The notes beneath the pieces were generated by a model that saw only the letters and a list, made by a program, of their open reading frames with translations, searched no databases and was not told the DNA's origin. Shown one piece after another: positions 1 to 11,982 of a stretch of DNA of 64,000 nucleotides. Every line of letters starts with the position of its first letter. The stretch's first letter is position 1. The DNA lies in the NCBI GenBank assembly GCA_020543525.1, contig JAHYIO010000004.1, forward strand, positions 2,108,001 to 2,172,000. The letters run 5' to 3'. The DNA is from Coriolopsis trogii. Lineage: Eukaryota > Basidiomycota > Agaricomycetes > Polyporales > Polyporaceae. Both the position numbers and the translations under genes were made by a program.

Positions 1-330
1 GGTGGGAATATCTCAAAGGGAGAGGTGTATGGAACGCTTAGAGCTCGCCGCAGGGACTGTTGAGGTACGGAGGGTGAGCGTCGGGAGCGGAAGGCCGGAT
101 TGGTGGCAGGTTGGGGACCAAGACCGAGTGAGAGAAAGGAGAACGTACCGTCTCTTGCGACGAAGATGAGTCCGTCCGAGCTCATACGCGTGAGCTTGAT
201 GTCCCTCCAAGAGGTCGTGCTCCATGTTACGGGGCTGACAGCGTTGTTTGACCGCTGGATTCACTACCCAGGCACAGAAAGCATGAAGTAGGCTGTGAGG
301 GCAAATCGTGGAGAGAGTCTGGCATACCGT
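1..330 (-). pseudogene. Kre9/Knh1-like GPI-protein relic, copy 1
   Basis: Partial copy running off the left edge. Reading the minus strand, a hydrophobic leader-like stretch (about 280-330) is followed by a part resembling the Ig-like domain of Kre9/Knh1-type cell-wall proteins, ending MSSDGLIFVARDG near 165-200, then a GT donor. The leader and Ig parts lie in different frames and a stop separates them, so it is broken. Family identity rests on the better preserved copy at 15.5-16.0 kb, which has the GDDYYLLFLNST core. Confidence 0.45.
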
Positions 331-2844
331 AACTCGGATCTTCAGAGCTGCACTGACAGTTTGCATCAGCTAACGGGGGAAGGTACCACGCGAAGAACAG
401 CGTGATAAGGCTACTAGGGATGTAGGAGAGCATGCTGGATGAAGTGGATAGTTTCGTCTGCGGTCTCGATTGTATTGCGAGAATGAGCGACCAGCAAGAC
501 ATTGTTCGTGACAAAGGAAGGCGAATACGGCGGATGGCAGCGCAAGGGATGTCGAGAGGACCAGCGAGAGGAGGAACAGAGGAGAGTGAGCCGATGTCGA
601 CCGGTCCGGGTCGTGCCGGCAATGCCCGGAAGCGATAGCAAACGCCCAGCAACGCTCTCTCCCGAGTCTCTAGTCTGTCGCTCGTGCTCGACGGCCCAAC
701 AAGCTTGACTGCCTGTACTCGTCTCCTCGCTTTCTCTGTTGCCTGTCTGTCTCTGCACGTCCTGGGTGTCACTACAACTCGCTTTCTTGGCTTCTTCACT
801 GGAACAGAGCACGCTATCGCCTCTTCGACGTTCGGCTCCCCACCACGATCCGGCCCCAAGCCGATGCGCACCTGCACGTCCCGGGAATGCATGGTCCGTC
901 GCACAGCTGGCTCGGGTGGGAGGACGGGTGGGCTATCTGCGTGGATACTACCAGGCTTTGGTGAGTCGGCACTCGTCTTCGCCTTGCCGGGTCCTACTCC
1001 GCACACTGGCATCCGTCTCAACTCATCCCACTGCATACTCCATATCTACTTGTTCGGTACACGCGCTCAAGGTCTTGTAGACTCCACCCAGTAGGTAGCG
1101 GCCTGTGCAGTAGTACTTCTCGGACATGCGATCCATGCGTATGCTAGGACACCGCCGGCATCCAGGCACCGACCGAACTCCCGAGGACCAGCATCCTCCG
1201 CTCGCCTTTCTATGAATTCACGTGAGCTTCCGACCCCATTCTGGGGTGTCGCCTCCTTCCACGCCCTGGACATAGGTAAAGGCCAGCCCTGTTGAACGTT
1301 GCTCATCGCCTCGTACGTATGCGAGCTCTTCGATGTTTGTCGTCCACTCGCGTCCTCTCTGGTGCTCATTTCACACGAGATGCTTCCAGGTGGTTACACG
1401 GACGAGGACAATCGTACCGCCACCCATGGGCTCTGCAGAAATACCAACGCTGCTTCTGCATGTGGAGCCCACTAGCATCGTGGGACCGCTCGCGCGAGAC
1501 GAGCTTGTGGTACGCATGGCTCACTAGGACTTCGACGAGATACACGCCTTGTTCCAACGTAAGTTCCATTGTTTGCCTCTTCATGCGTAATATCGCTGCA
1601 CTCAGGAAAAGCCTCGTACACGCCAAACTTCGTCTGGTGCGAGTCTGCCGGTCGACACGAACTTAATCTCGGCCATGGTCCACTTGCCGCCCCCCATCCG
1701 TCCCAGCAATCATTCGATGCCGCCTCCTTGCTCCCGGCGTCACTATCTCTCGTTTCTGTTGACCACGGCGACCTCGCGCCACTCCTTCAACATCCTCCTG
1801 CTGGCTTTCCAGTGTCCAGAGCCTTATACGCACGCGCAGAAAGTCCAGACCCCGGCCACGCAGCTGAGCGTGGATCCGTTCGCTGCTCCTGCTTGCCCTC
1901 TCGGCCCTGCCGAGGCGGTCGCCAGCAGAGAACGCATGGGATCGTGTCGCGCCGCGCCGCGATGTCACGCTCTCGCAGGTACGACGTCTACATACGGACC
2001 CTTCCTCGCTATTGCGGCCATGAAGCGAGGACAACAGCTCACAGTTCGCCCGAGCGAGCCCAGGCCAAGTAGCAGCGTCCGATGCGCATCGAATGCGTTT
2101 GCTGTTTCTCCTGCCTCGTGACTGGTGTTCGAGCAGTGGGTCTCCTGCTCGCTCTTTAACACATCAGCAGATTCTAGAGGGCAGCTCAGACGGTCTCTCG
2201 TACCGTCCCGCTTACGGCCGACATTCCTCGCTATGGCAACTTCGGATGTGGCTCACGATACGACGCGGTCGCGCACACGGCTAGCAAAAGCACCCGGCAG
2301 GCGGGTGACGGACGTGCAGATGGTCCGGACGTACAATGAGCCATGCAGCGAGCGCGTCCCGCATAGGTTTGTAGCACTTCATCTGTGGAGTGCACGTCAT
2401 TAGTGTGTCTGAGTAGTGGGACTCTGCCGGCTCCCGTTGCTGGTGTCGCAGGTGAGCTACCGTGTATTTCATACGGAGACGGGTACATATGGTGCAGTGC
2501 GGGAGAGTGGCGAGTGGGGAAAGTACACGGGCGTTCCGTTCAGAAGGATAGGTTCGGGACAGGGTAAGCATATGTATCGAAAAACCATGCTCCAGGCATG
2601 ATAGGGCGATGAAATATGGATGAGAGAGCGAGATGGGACAGACACGAGATGAGACGCGACCGGGACGGGATACAGTTACAGGGACGAGAGAAAGCATATG
2701 CAGGTACATAAGCACATGGAACCAGTACCGTAACCATTCGCAAAGACATGGGGGAGGACAGCGTGAACTCAGGAGTAGGGCTCGTAATGAAGAGATGTAA
2801 TGCAAACCGAGCCTTGGATTGCGAATGCGGGATACGACGACGAA
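331..2844. other. Decayed repeat segment without an intact gene
   Basis: No ORF here is conserved in frame between the three copies (A: 331-2810, B: 9550-11960, C: 16030-16413 plus 20277-22190). Short stretches such as the minus-strand peptide around 1250-1330 (TYEAMSNVQ) and its match near 10440 (TYKAMGNVQ) suggest old exons. Consensus-like splice sites are also present, but the frames break within about 100 bp. I see no tRNA or rRNA. Confidence 0.5.
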
Positions 2845-5800
2845 TCAGGATCCGGATGCATGACGTTCATCGGAGGTCCCCGCATGGTCGCGAGGATCTC
2901 CAACCGACGGCCCACCCGCGTCAGCGTTGACATGGGCACCGGGAGGTGCGCTAGGTGCGACGCCATCACAAGCTACACTCCGAGTTGCGGGATCGCGAGC
3001 GAGTACAGCGGCGAGTAATCCGCCATCCGACTCCGACGCAGACGCGGACTCAGCCTCGCGCTCGCTACCGCCTGCAGTCTCTGGCATTGCTGCAGGATTG
3101 CGAGCCTCAGAGGACGCAGTGACGTGCGATCCGGTCGTGTCCGTGCCTTGAGGGGGTGTTGGGCTGCTCCCGGCATCCGCAGTCACTTCGGCGACAGGTG
3201 GATTCCCTGCGTCGGGCGCGACACCCTCAGGGGTCCGGTGTAAGCCTCCGCCGGACGGCCTATGAGCATCTGACTCGTTCGAGCCATCAGCTCCAACGCG
3301 AGGTTCACCAGACAACATCGTTTCGGGTGCATTGCATTCGGCTGGGCTCAGAGCGAGCCTGGGATGTTCGTCAGCGTTGGATGGGGCGTGCGGTGTCTGC
3401 GATATAGCCTGAGGAATATGTGCGCCGGCGGACTCGGATGAGGCTCGAACAGGAGTACTACCGAGCGGGAGAGAGACATGTGGATCGGCAGTGTCAGAGG
3501 ATGTTGGTGGAGATTCCTCGACAATTTCCGGGACGCGAGGTGGAACATGATGAAGTGACTCGTCGACGTTCGTGTGCTGAGGGGATGTCGAAGACAGTTG
3601 ACTGTATCCGGATGCGAGCTGAGCAGTCTCGGCTAGGACCGGTAGTATGTCTTCTGGCCCGGATGCACGTCCATCCACAGGCTTAGGTTCAGAGGACGAT
3701 CCACCATAGTCGCCAGGCTGTCTAGCCACGGATGAAGCATCTGTGTCGCTGTTCAGCGAGGGCTCGGTCGCACGAGAATGGTCAGCAATAGCTGAGTCAC
3801 TCGACCCTCGCTCGACGGATACAGATGTCAGGTGCAAGACTGGGGCTGGAGTCACGACATCCAACGGCGCATCCCCGGCCTCGCTCCCAGCCTGAGTACT
3901 GAGCGATGTTGCAGCATGGTCGTCTTGACCAGACCCCTCGGACGGCATGGCTGCATCCGACACATTTCCTGTTTCTTGTACCTGTCCTACATCCTGTGTT
4001 CCATTCCCGATTGTAAGGCCAGATCACAATATAGCCAGAGTAACAAATTCGCACCTGCTGAGGCGGTACGAGACCGAGTTCACTGCGCCGCATCCCTCCC
4101 ATCCATTCCTTGTTTTCGTCCGAAATCCAAAATGGAAGGTCCGGCCCATCCCCTTCATATGCATCGAGTAGTCGACTCAAGCCCTTGACAAGTTCCCGGG
4201 TGAGTACTCCACATCCGCTTCCATGTCTGCGCACCCTGTCCAGGAGGGTATCCACTGCATATTCGTTTCCTGTATATGCTGTCCACTGCCGCAAGAACAG
4301 AGCATTCCCAAAATCCATGAAGGCATGGCGTGTGTAGGCGCGAATGATGTCGACCGTCTTCGATTCCTCGGGATCGACTTCTTCCTTGGCCTGCGTCGGG
4401 ATGCACGTCATCAGGAGAATATCTAGAGCACGAACGTAGACTACCGTGATCGAGGGATTGGGCGTCGAATGGTGATGGGATATGAGACGGCTGGCGGCGA
4501 GAGCAACTGTGAGATAATTGGCATGTGAGTGTTGAGAGCTACGATAGATTGTATGTGCAGCTCACGAAATCGGCGTGTCATGATGTTCAGCGGGAGCTTG
4601 CGGTCTTGCATCTCCCACAGCTGAAAGCGCGCTTCAAACAGAATATCTGACTGATATTCTTCCTCTGACGGCCAAGCGGGATGCTCAGTGGTTTTACCCA
4701 GCATGACTGCCGAAGTCGTCAACGCAAGATTGGCACTTGACGGATCAGGCGGTAGTCTTGATCCCTTGAGATATGGCTTAACGAAACCTCTCAAGCTGGG
4801 GTCGGGATACAAACATGATATAAGTAACATGGCGGTACCGAAGGCGGCAGATGTCTGATACGTCCAATGCCACTCATCGTCGTTCCCGGCCCCACCTCGA
4901 TGGTGCACATTCTCCTTCTCAATCTGAAGGAAGCACTGAATTGCGTCATCCTTTAGTTCCAAGATGCACGGAGTGGCAGTATTGAGGTAGGAAACGTCCA
5001 TCGTGGTCGTGTAGGCGGTAACAATGGTGGCCACATCTAGCTTTCGCTGCGTGTCCTCGAGCAGCTTCCGTTCGCGTGCACTCCATGCTAGACCCTCCAC
5101 AAAGTCCGTAGCAACACGAGCTAGGCGTGCGCAGATTAAGCCCAGTCTTGGACGAGTATTTCTCAACGCCTGGGAGAGGCTTTTGAGGTACTCTGGGAGT
5201 CGATGCGATGAAGCGGCAATTGGCCGAGTACCAATGCGGATCATCTCAAAAACAGCCCGTGATGCCGGTGACACATACGAGCAGCCATAGACAATGGACG
5301 GAAGGACGGTCGTCGCGATAGTGAAGAGAAGTAGGATGCCAATGAAGATTGACGCTATGGAGGCGACCGTATGGTTCAAGTGCCACAGAAGAACGAGGAG
5401 GCCAGCAAAGAATAGGACCGATGCGACCTGCAGCAAGACTGGGAGGAAGGCAACAATCGCCTCAACGCGCCATTTGATCAAGTTGTTGAGGCGGTGTTGT
5501 CGGAGGCGGGCAGTTTGGCGTGAATTGCCGGACAAGCCGGAGCTATATTCGTTCAACCATTGCTTGACAAGGATGCCGACGGAGGCAGCTGAGAGACTGA
5601 AGATGAGGCTTGAGAACCAGAGTGCGTTCAACCAGACGGCCCAGTTGGGGACTGTGGGGGAAGGAGGGGGCATGGCAGCACGAGTCGTGGCAGGAAGGGT
5701 GGAGTTGACGAAGCGTTCGTTCACGGTGAAGCTGCCCAACTGAGCGGAAATCCGCTCGAGTGCGTCAAGGACGGGGTCGGGGGCTTGAGGTGTGAGCATA

Positions 5801-6339
5801 GCGTAGGATTGGACGTTGAATGCGGTTAGGATTGCTGAGAATAGACCGGCCTGTTGTGTTCCAGTTGTCGTAAGATGGAGAGCACACGCAAAGTGTAGGC
5901 GACCTACATAGACGAGTAGCGTATCAATCTCACCGTTCCATCTCTTGACGTTTTCATCACTGTAGCTCTTGACCGCATCTGCCAGTTTTGTCCATGCTTT
6001 CGCTCTATCATCCTCGTTACACCCAGGCTTCACAATATCCACATCGTACGAATAGTCCTACAACACGACGGGTTTGTTAACCGTGCAAACATGTTGCACA
6101 ACAGAGAATACTCACATAAGCGGAGGGCAAAGACCACGGTAGGTCGGGTATGTCCTGAAGCACGGTTGAAGTCGTCAATAAGGTCGGATGAATCCATAAC
6201 TCACACGGGGCATTGAGGAACCCGCATTCTCATGCCTGGCCTCAACTTCTGGGACTGCATCTTCAGGCGAGTTGGCCCCGGCATTGTTCTCCGGCAAAAG
6301 TGAGTTGGGATGGGCAGTAGGGTGCAAAGTAGTCGACAT
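2845..6339 (-). CDS. DUF6535 domain membrane protein, unit A
   Basis: Multi-exon gene. The start chosen is the ATG at 6339. Exon 1 ends in CCCCGT before GTGAGT at 6204; a short exon encodes DIPDLPWSLPSAY; the main exon runs from about 6054 to 4570; another exon starts near 4510 after a 59-nt GTGAGC...CAG intron. The main exon matches the DUF6535 pattern: AGLFSAILTAFNVQSY as first membrane segment, then WLNALWFSSLIFSLSAASVG, and two more hydrophobic segments near FLPVLLQVASVLFFAGLLV and IFIGILLLFTIATTV. A further GTGCGA...ACAG intron near 4020-4080 joins a long Ser/Pro/Asp-rich low-complexity tail ending at 2845. Known: a large basidiomycete family of unknown function, predicted membrane-bound. 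Inferred: the gene is intact; the tail exon could be misjoined. Its near copy is at 22198-25710. Confidence 0.75.
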
Positions 6340-6944
6340 GGAGGGTGAGGACAGGAGGGCAGCGATGGGACGATGGCCACCTGTGGGCTGTGGACGAGTG
6401 CAGCGTGGCCAGAGTGCGGCCTTGACTTGAGTCATGCTTCTATTCCCATCCGAAGATGACCAGTGCCACCTCGCCGGGATTCGGGCCGTGTTGCCGTCGA
6501 GCTCCTCGTCTGTCCCTGGGGCCTTCGAGACAGACGGCCCCCTCGCACTTCAGCCCTTCCTTCCCGCTCTGTTTGCGACATGAGCTCAGACGTACGCGGA
6601 AGCCTTGGCCTACGGCGGCGCTCGCCCCAGGTCACGCTCACTACCACGCCGGCTGTCATCCGATCAGGTTCCATTCATGGCAGAGTGTCAGCTTCACCGC
6701 GCACGGTCATGCCAGTCTTGGTACGCATTTCTGAGCGTATCACCTATGTCCTCTCGGTATCTAGTGAGCATACACCGCAAAGCCTCTCACCAGCGTGCGC
6801 CTCGAGCTCGTTCCGTCCTATCATCAAGATCTGAACGTCCCCTCCTCCTCGGATGCTCTTCGATACTCACCTATTGTACATCAAGCACGACAGTCCAAGG
6901 CAGCCAGACTTCCATGCATCGAAACACGTTGGCAAATTTACTAT
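6340..6944. other. Upstream region of DUF6535 gene A
   Basis: About 600 bp upstream of the minus-strand gene, conserved with 25711-26320 in unit C at nucleotide level. Open frames here shift between the two copies, so I treat it as promoter and spacer DNA. No TATA-like element stands out. Confidence 0.4.
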
Positions 6945-7480
6945 ACCTGCCTTCGCTGCAGGCATTCTGTCATGCTCGAGCGCGCGCATCCACGTACTCT
7001 CCAGACTTCCAATCTTACGGTACATCGAAGCCGCAGTCCGGGTACCACAGCACCTCCTCCCGCAGTACCAGAAGCTCATCATCGTCTCCCTCCCTTCGTC
7101 GACGCCGAGATCTATGAGAAGCGCGGTGTACACTAGCAACGCACCCAGGCAGTCCCCTGGCAAGGTGCGAAACGAGCGACAGAGAGAAGGGCAGGAAATG
7201 GTCATGGAGGCGGTGAGCGTACCTCCAAGGGCGCGGCGACGTCTCTGCCACGAGGAGTTGTGGCCAGGGCAACGTGCAAAACGCGAGCAACTAGAGCAAC
7301 TAGATAGATTCGATCTCAGTGAGAAAAAACGGATGCACATGGCGAAGAGGCATGATATATTGTCGACGACCTCTTGGAAGACGACAGCTTCATATCGTCC
7401 AGGGAGGCGACGGCCATCTGTCGTCCTCGTTCCGGCATTCAGAGAAGGCGGATATCGTGAGGAGTTCCCGGAGCGCAAGT
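6945..7480 (-). pseudogene. Importin-13-like karyopherin fragment (A, first)
   Basis: Minus-strand reading gives LVDNISCLFAMCI-like and ALLVYTALLIDLGVDEGRE-like peptides in changing frames. These recall the fungal karyopherin/importin-13 pattern in which YTALPGYYGVDEEESE precedes a SFWYLFQEA motif, also seen at 8600-8850. Frameshifts and loss of the glycine-tyrosine core show it is a relic. The same block is inverted in unit C (26325-26826, plus strand). The family call is from motif memory, not a search. Confidence 0.35.
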
Positions 7481-7539
7481 ATCAGGCTGGAAGCGTGCTC
7501 GTCGTATTGAGGTGAAGGTGACTATGTGATCAGAGAGCA

Positions 7540-8500
7540 GGAGTGGGATCAAAGGAGCGCAGTCGCCCTTGTCATGAGACAGTCGGTGACGGTCTTGGCG
7601 ACTATACGGTAGCTCTAATGGATGCGGGACTTACGGTGTACAGACATGATCGATCAGCCGGCATCAGGAGCAGAACAACTAGTTCACTGTCCGGCGCACT
7701 CGCAGGAGCACTCACCTGGAGGGCATGGGATCATACACGTCCTGTTCTGACTCGCTTTGCCCCTGGACACTAGCGTGCCACCGCCTCCAGGTTCCTACGG
7801 GTCCTCAAAAGGGGCATGAGCAGCAGCTCGCTCGTCTCGCGTGCAAAGCGCTGCGTTGCGAGGCCCGCGCTCACAATTATATGCTTCGCTCCCATCTCAG
7901 CACGGAGTGGGCGAGCGTCATGACTGTGTTGCGGGTCGAGACAGTGGACAGGGTGTAGAACAGGATGGAGTCTAGGACGTGTGCGGATCTCCTGCCAGGG
8001 CTTCAACTGCTCTGGATAAGCGGAGAGAAGAGCGCACGTACCTGCTGTGGCGAGGACGCCCGGTATGACAGGAGTTTCGTCGTCAGCCTTGGCCTCCTGT
8101 GCTGTGGTGTAGTCGTTGGACATGCGGCTGCAGTGGGCAGAGTAGAGCATGGCGGCTTTGCGGCTAGCTCGATAGTCCGGCTTGCTCGCGCCGTTCCGCA
8201 TCGGAGTAGATGAAGGCAAGGTGCTCGGCGCTGTACTCCGCGCGCCGCTCGAACATACCAAGCATGGTCAAGTCGATTAGCAACCACGGAGTTTGCTTCG
8301 TGCAGAGGGTTTCTTATGTTGCACATGAAGGGCGCTCGTAACAGGATACGGTCGCAAAGGGTCCCTTCGAGTAAGCAGAGAACCCTGAACATAGCTACAG
8401 TAGATGCGGATCGCGAGGGTAGAGTCCGGGGTATGTTTTGACAGCATCGCACCCTATGTGGGGACGTAGAGGTGGAGACTGTTATGCTCATCACCTGAAG
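7540..8500 (-). pseudogene. Unrecognised exon relic (SNDYTTAQEAKADDE)
   Basis: The minus strand carries an open stretch with AMLYSAHCSRMSNDYTTAQE, repeated in unit C (27367-27945) with upstream residues LGMFERRAEYSPEHLAFVYS. Conservation of these peptides between copies suggests a former exon. The surrounding frame is interrupted and I do not recognise the family. It may belong to the same former gene as the karyopherin-like blocks on both sides. Confidence 0.3.
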
Positions 8501-8599
8501 TAGAGCAACACAAGCAGGACAGACGTCGCAACGAAGAGAGGCCGCTACAGCGAAGGGTCAAGCGCAGCAGCAAAGAGGTCACGCAGACTGGAGAGGCGG

Positions 8600-8950
8600 T
8601 CCACATACTACACGGCATCCACATCCTCCACGACATCAAAGCCGTAGTTCGAGTTCCATGCCGCTTCTTGGAACAAGTACCCAAAGCTGAGCGTCGTCTC
8701 GTTCTCATCTTCGTTGATCCCGTAGTCCCCAGGAAGAGCGGTGTATGCCAGCAACAGCCTCAAGTAGTCCCGCTCCAGATGCGACACGAGAGGCAGAGGA
8801 GAGGGGAGAGAAAACGGGATTGGAGCTGCTGGTGTACTTATGAGCACGCGACGATGTCGTTCGTGAGGTACATCGCGGAGTGGTCACCGAGCGCGACGAG
8901 CGCATCTTACCATGCGGACGAGATATCTCGCTGACGAATCTCTATGGAAT
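8600..8950 (-). pseudogene. Importin-13-like karyopherin fragment (A, second)
   Basis: The minus-strand ORF contains LLLAYTALPGDYGINEDENE followed by TTLSFGYLFQEAAWNSNYG, resembling the fungal importin-13-type (karyopherin beta) segment that ends in an FWYLFQEALW-like motif. Only this exon-sized piece is recognisable. The equivalent in unit C (27990-28260) reads LAYTALPGYYG... then ALSFWYLYKEAAG. Either two diverged copies of one exon, or exons of a gene duplicated internally, are retained per unit. Confidence 0.4.
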
Positions 8951-9120
8951 ATGTGATAGTAAGAGATGGATAGAATTGCATGGGACCGGGATGGGCATAC
9001 CGTGTATGGTCTCTTGCGTGAGTCGAGCAGCAGGGGCTCTGCGGTGGTCCACATTCCGGTACAGGGAAGGTGATTGAGAAACAGACTATGGGTTTGGGGA
9101 GCCTGGAACGGTAGGTTTCG

Positions 9121-9420
9121 TCAGACCTGCGGCAGAGGGTGTCGCGTCGAGGAAGAGGAGGGAGTAGTCGTCGCAGGTGGGAATTTCTCAAAGGGAGAGG
9201 TGTATGGAACGCTCAGAGCTCGCCGCAGGGACTGTTGATGGGTGGAGGGTGAGCGTCGGGAGCGGAAGGCCGGATTGGCGACAGGTTGGGGACCAAGACC
9301 AAGTGAGAGAAAGGAGGACGTACCGTCTCTTGCGACAAAGACGAGTCCGTCCGAGCTCATACGCGTGAGCTCAATGTCCCTCCAAGAGGTTGTGCTTCAT
9401 GTTACAGGATTGACAGCGTG
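9121..9420 (-). pseudogene. Kre9/Knh1-like GPI-protein relic, copy 2
   Basis: Minus-strand frame reading EIPTCDDYSLLFLDATPSAA near 9130-9190 corresponds to the IPTGDDYYLLFLNSTH core of copy 3. Upstream, MSSDGLVFVARDGT precedes a GTACGT donor near 9318. The core glycine has become cysteine and the frame around it is interrupted, so this is a relic. It marks the start of unit B. Confidence 0.45.
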
Positions 9421-9549
9421 GCTTGGGCACTGGACTCCCTTGGCGGCTCAGAGATCAGGAAGTAGGCTGTGGCCTCGATTAATGATGAGGGTCCGGGTTA
9501 TCGCGACTCGGACTTCCGCATTTCAGGTTCGCACTCACAGTGTGCACAA

Positions 9550-11982
9550 GCGTATGGGAGAAGGTACCACGGGCGTCCGGGGATGTGGGAGAGAGTATGC
9601 TGGTAGAGGTGGCGCTGGTTTCGACTGCGGTCTCGATTGTATTGCGAAAATGAGCGACCAGCAAGACGTTGTTCGTGACAAAGGAAGGCGAATACGCCGT
9701 ACGGCAGCGCAAGGGATGTTGGAAGGAGGAAGCGAGAGGAGGAGAGTGAGCCGATGTCGACCGGTCCGGGTCGTGCCGGCAATACCCGAGAGCAAACGCC
9801 CAGCAACGCTCTCCCCAGTCTCTCGCTCATGGCCCAACAAGCTTGACTGTCTGCGCTCGTCTCCTCGCTTTCTCCGCTGCTTGTCTCTCTGCACGTCCTG
9901 GGTGTCACTTCAACTCGCTTTCTCGGCTTCTCTACTGGAACAGAGCACGTCATGACGCTCCCACCACGATCCGGCCCCAAGCTGATGCGGACCTGCACTT
10001 CCCGGGAATGCGTGGCCCCTTGCGCAACTTGCCCGGGTGGGAGGACGGGTGGGCTGTCTGCGTCTGTATCGCGATTCTTCGGTGAGTCGGCACCCGTCGC
10101 CGCCTTGCCGGGTCCTACTCCGCACACTGGTGTCCGTCTCAACTCATCCGACTGCACACTTCCTGCCCACTCGCTGTCTCTGACACACTGTCAAGGAAAC
10201 CTCTGGCGCGCTTCGTATACACTCGGTGGTGCAAGTAGCCGCCAACGATTTGATACTCCTCGGACACAACGTATCCATGTATATGCTTGAACACCAGCCG
10301 GCATCCAGGCGTAGACCGAACCTCTGAGAACCGTCATTTAGCGACCTGAACTCTGCTGAGATTCCGACCTCGGGCTGGGCCATCGACTCATTCCACGCCC
10401 TGGACATAGGCATAGGGCAGTCCTTCTGAACATTGCCCATCGCCTTGTACGTATGGTACTCGCGCCCTGATATCCGTGTCAACTTGCACTCTCTCACGAC
10501 AGTGACTATGGCAGACCAAATGCTTCCAGGCGGTCGGAAGGATGAAGACAATCGTACCGTCACCCATGGGCTAGGCAGGTGAGTCCCAACGCTGCTTCTG
10601 CATGTGGAGCTCACCAGCGTCGTCGAACCACTGGCACTCGGGCGAGGTCAAGTCTGCGGAGCTTGTGCTCGGTATATGAGGATGAGGATGGCGCAACAGG
10701 AGCTCGACAAGATACCCGCATTTTCCTAACGTAAGTTTCATTGTTTGCCCTTTTCACGTGTAATATCGCTGGACTGAGGCAAGGCCTCGTATATGCCATA
10801 CTTTATCCCAGTGGGTGTTCACCGACCGACACGCCCGCTTATGGCGTCACTATCTCTGGTCTTTGTGGACCACGGCGACCTTCGCTCCTAGTTATGATCA
10901 TCCTGCGGGCTATCCAAGTCTACGAGGGGCATACGCATGCACAGAAATCTCAGAGTCCTGGCGGCGCGCGTGGACAAGCATGGAGAAATTAGATGCTCGC
11001 TCCGGTTCCTTGCCCTCGCGGTCCGCCTGAGGTCGCTCCAACTGACAACACCTGGTATCGTGTCGTGCAGCCGCGCAACGTCGCGCTCTCGCCGTAACCA
11101 CGTCTACATGCGGTCCCTTCCTTGCTATTGCGGCCACGAAGCGAGACCGACGATTCACAATCCGCCCGAGCCCAGGCCAAGTAACGGGGTCCGGTGCGCA
11201 TTGAATGCATTCACTCTTTTTTCTCCCTCATGACTGGTTCTCGAGCAGGCCAAGACTGCCTGCTCGCTCTTCGGCATGTCGGCGGCTCCGACCGCCTCTC
11301 GTACTGTGCCGCTTACAGCCTGGATTCCTCGCTATGGCGACTCGGAAGTGGCTCGCGATACGAGGCAGTCGCGCGCACGACGTAGGAAAAGCACCCGGCA
11401 GGCGGATGAGGGACAATGCATACGATGACCCACACGGCGCGCAGAGCGGTATCCGCCGGCGAGCGCGTCCTGCATGTCTTTGGAAGCACTTCGTCTGTCG
11501 AGTGCCCGTCACAAGTGTGTATGAGTAATGTGATCCTGTGCCGGCTCCCGTTGCAGGTGTCGCAGGTGAGTTATCGTGTATTTCATACGGAGACGGGTAC
11601 ATATGGTAGAGCGCGGGAGAGTGGTGAATGGCGAGAGGCGAGATTACATGGGCATTTCGGTTCAGGAGCATGGGTCCGGGACAGGGTAAGCATACGTATC
11701 GAACAACCATGCTCTAGGCATGTTAGAGCGACGAGATATGGACGACAGAGCGAGACGAGACAGAGACGAGACGAGACACGACCGGGACGGATACACTTAC
11801 ACGGACGAGAGAAAGCACATATGGGTATGTAAGTACATGGAAACCAATACCGTAACTACTGCACACACAGAGGGGATAAAGTGAACTCGGGAGTAGGGCC
11901 CGTAGCAAAGAGAGATGTTCAAGCCGAGCCTTGGATTGCATACGCGGGATACGACGAGGAATCACGATCTGGAAGTATGACG
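9550..11982. other. Decayed repeat segment of unit B
   Basis: Second copy of the segment at 331-2810. The longest frames (9498-10157 and 10144-10614 on minus, 9242-9955 on plus) do not keep the same reading frame as their equivalents in units A and C. I do not call a gene. Confidence 0.5.

Larger units (their letters stand above)
1..9130. repeat. Tandem unit A of a ~9.2-kb array
   Basis: First of at least four direct units. Its start (Kre9/Knh1-like copy) recurs at about 9177, 15780 and 63420. Its 1060-2810 segment recurs at 10150-11900 and 20440-22100. The DUF6535 gene recurs in full at 22198-25710, and 6850-8950 recurs at 26270-28330. Gene content and order are conserved, with many substitutions and small indels, so the duplication is old. 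Boundaries are approximate because the alignment was by eye. Confidence 0.75.

Noticed and set aside
227..1036. 269-codon minus-strand frame at the start of the window
   Set aside because: The frame is not preserved in the equivalent segments of units B and C, and the Kre9/Knh1-like reading uses another frame.
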